Below are positions 7,131 to 8,737 of a stretch of DNA of 8,737 nt, in pieces. How positions within the stretch are numbered: the stretch's first letter is position 1; each line of letters opens with the position of its first letter. The translations under genes and the position numbers were made by a program. This DNA comes from Caulobacteraceae bacterium UBA6225. GTDB lineage: Bacteria > Pseudomonadota > Alphaproteobacteria > Caulobacterales > Caulobacteraceae. The stretch covers positions 1-8,737 of the forward strand of contig DJWR01000150.1 of NCBI GenBank assembly GCA_002441055.1, given 5' to 3'. A model generated the notes under the pieces. That model saw nothing but the letters and a program-made list of their open reading frames with translations, had not been told where the DNA came from and made no database searches.

Positions 7131-7163
7131 AAAAAGGGCCGGGCGCCCTGCGGCGTCCGGCCC
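7131..7163 (-). terminator. Intrinsic terminator of cysNC
   Basis: On the minus strand a 12-bp GC-rich stem (arms 7152-7163 and 7136-7147, one G-T wobble, 4-base loop) is followed directly by TTTTT (complement of 7131-7135). It lies 27 bases beyond the cysNC stop codon, in the right orientation for that gene. On the plus strand the same hairpin follows the vapC remnant but has only a weak T-run (7173-7176), so it may stop transcription from that side less well. Confidence 0.85.
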
Positions 7164-7189
7164 GTCTCATGGTTTTGCTCAGTTCGACC

Positions 7190-8737
7190 CTAGTTCCTGG
7201 CCAGCCAGGCGACGATGTCCTCGGCCGCCTGCTCGGGCGACAGGGTGGTGGTGTCGACAATGATCTCGGCGTGTTCCGGCTCCTCGTAGGGGGAGTCGAT
7301 GCCGGTGAAGTTCTTGAGCTGTCCGGCCCGGGCCTTGGCGTAGAGTCCCTTGACGTCCCGCTGCTCGGCCACCGCCAGGGGGGTGGCGACATAGACCTCC
7401 ACGAACTCGCCGTCCTCCATCAGCTCGCGAGCCATACGGCGCTCGGCCCGGAAGGGGGAGATGAAGGAGACCAGGACGATCAGGCCCGCATCGACCATCA
7501 GCTTGGAGACCTCGGCCACCCGGCGGATGTTCTCCACCCGGTCTTCCTCGGTGAAGCCCAGGTCCTTGTTCAGGCCGTGGCGGACATTGTCGCCGTCCAG
7601 CAGATAGGTGTGACGGCCGTCGGCCTGCATGCGCTTTTCGACCAGGTTGGCGATGGTCGACTTGCCGGCGCCCGAGAGGCCGGTGAGCCAGACCACGCGG
7701 CCCTTCTGGCCCTTCTGCGCGGCGCGGGAGGCCTTGGACACGTCGGTGGCCTGCCAGTGGATGTTCTGGCTGCGGCGGAGTGCGAAGTGCAGCATGCCCG
7801 CGCCCACGGTCCGGTTGGAGATCCGGTCCACCAGGATGAAACCGCCCAGGGTGTGGTTGTCCTGGTAGGCGTCAAAGGCGATGGGGGCGTCGAGCGAGAT
7901 ATTGCAGACGCCGATCTCGTTCAGCTCCAGCCGCTTGGCGGCCAGGTGCTCGAGGGTGTTCACATTCACCTTGTACTTGGGCTCAGTGATGCTGGCGCCC
8001 ACCATGCGCGTGCCGATCTTCATCAGATAGGGACGGCCCGGCAGCATGGCCTCGTCATCCATCCAGACGATGGTGGCCTCGAACTGGTCGGCCACTTCCG
8101 GCGGCTGTCCTGCGATGGACAGCACGTCGCCACGGCTGATGTCGATCTCGTCGGTGAGCGTGATGGTCACCGACTGGCCGGCCACGGCGCGGGGCAGATC
8201 GCCGGTCATGGTGACGATGCGCGCCACGGTGCTTTCGCGGCCAGAGGGCAGCACCTTGACCCGGTCGCCAGGCGCGATGGTCCCGGTGGCGATCAGGCCG
8301 GAGAAGCCGCGGAAGTCCAGGTTCGGGCGGTTCACCCACTGGACCGGCATGCGGAAGGGCTTCTCCCGCAGGTCATCCTCGACATCGAGGGATTCCAGGT
8401 GCGGCAGCAGGGGCAGGCCCTTGTACCAGGGCGCCTTGTCGCTGGGCTCGGTGATGTTGTCGCCCTTGAGCGCCGACATGGGGATGGCGGTGAAGGCCTT
8501 GATCCCGATCTGGGCGGCGAAGTCGTGATACTCGGCCAGGATCGCGTCGAACACTTCCTGGCTCCAGCCCACCAGGTCCATCTTGTTGATGGCCAGGACC
8601 ACGTGGCGGATGCCCAGCAGCGAGACGAGATAGGAGTGACGCCGCGTCTGGGTCAGCACGCCCTTGCGCGCGTCGATCAGGATGATGGCCGCGTCCGCCG
8701 TGGAGGCGCCGGTGACCATGTTGCGGGTGTACTGCTC
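7190..8737 (-). CDS. cysNC: Bifunctional sulfate adenylyltransferase subunit 1 / adenylylsulfate kinase (CysNC), 5' end outside window
   Basis: The 515 visible codons run off the right edge; the frame stays open to 8737, reading EQYTRNM, which continues the G3 motif of CysN (DTPGHEQYTRNM). The CysN GTPase part shows the G4 motif NKMD (visible residues 51-54), then two EF-Tu-like beta-barrel domains to about 325. It works with CysD to make adenylylsulfate (APS) from sulfate and ATP. After a short linker (about 328-345) comes the CysC kinase, which phosphorylates APS to PAPS: P-loop GLSGAGKST (353-361), DGDNVRHGL (381-389), and SFISPFR (424-430). Both halves look intact and are cytoplasmic. About 100-120 N-terminal residues, including the CysN P-loop, should lie outside, probably with cysD upstream. 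The stop is TAG, followed by a clear intrinsic terminator. Confidence 0.96.
   Translation of the reverse strand, partial: EQYTRNMVTGASTADAAIILIDARKGVLTQTRRHSYLVSLLGIRHVVLAINKMDLVGWSQEVFDAILAEYHDFAAQIGIKAFTAIPMSALKGDNITEPSDKAPWYKGLPLLPHLESLDVEDDLREKPFRMPVQWVNRPNLDFRGFSGLIATGTIAPGDRVKVLPSGRESTVARIVTMTGDLPRAVAGQSVTITLTDEIDISRGDVLSIAGQPPEVADQFEATIVWMDDEAMLPGRPYLMKIGTRMVGASITEPKYKVNVNTLEHLAAKRLELNEIGVCNISLDAPIAFDAYQDNHTLGGFILVDRISNRTVGAGMLHFALRRSQNIHWQATDVSKASRAAQKGQKGRVVWLTGLSGAGKSTIANLVEKRMQADGRHTYLLDGDNVRHGLNKDLGFTEEDRVENIRRVAEVSKLMVDAGLIVLVSFISPFRAERRMARELMEDGEFVEVYVATPLAVAEQRDVKGLYAKARAGQLKNFTGIDSPYEEPEHAEIIVDTTTLSPEQAAEDIVAWLARN

Noticed and set aside
6865..7392. Minus-strand open frame of 175 codons between cysNC and the efflux operon
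   Set aside because: It overlaps the conserved CysC C-terminus out of frame, runs through the terminator and antisense to the VapC-like segment, and has low-complexity Ser/Pro/Arg composition.

Overview
The window suggests a high-GC alphaproteobacterium, most likely of the Caulobacterales/Sphingomonadales type. The reasons are GC-rich coding sequence, a TonB-dependent receptor carrying a Pro/Gly-rich insert of a kind common in those orders, and a fused CysN-CysC sulfate-activation enzyme. The assignment to order is inference from protein style, not from a marker gene.

Layout, left to right. (1) Positions 1-489, plus strand: C-terminal part of an MDR-superfamily (quinone reductase / alcohol dehydrogenase-like) oxidoreductase whose start lies outside the window. 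(2) A 38-base convergent gap holding a GC-rich palindrome. (3) 528-3017, minus strand: a complete 829-residue TonB-dependent outer-membrane receptor. (4) 3158-6828, minus strand: a tight four-gene operon transcribed in the order TetR regulator, HlyD-type periplasmic adaptor, MacB/DevC-type ABC permease, ABC ATPase. Its three junctions overlap by 4, 4 and 8 bases. A perfect 12-bp inverted repeat (6845-6872) lies just upstream of the first gene and is the probable operator of its own TetR repressor. (5) 6913-7116, plus strand: the C-terminal half of a VapC-type PIN toxin, decapitated at the edge of the efflux operon. (6) 7131-7163: a terminator hairpin serving the last gene. (7) 7190-8737, minus strand: a bifunctional sulfate adenylyltransferase subunit 1 / adenylylsulfate kinase (CysNC), missing only its N-terminal G-domain start, which lies beyond the window.

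How the genes work together. The adaptor, permease and ATPase should assemble into an inner-membrane/periplasm tripartite exporter. Its outer-membrane channel is not encoded here, so a TolC-like protein from elsewhere would be needed. The TetR protein probably represses the whole operon, itself included, until an unknown ligand releases it. The efflux operon looks lower in GC than both flanks and sits beside a truncated toxin gene, which together suggest a horizontally acquired block placed between resident genes. No clearly new type of biological system is visible; the most interesting points are the operon boundary with the vapC remnant and the operator palindrome.
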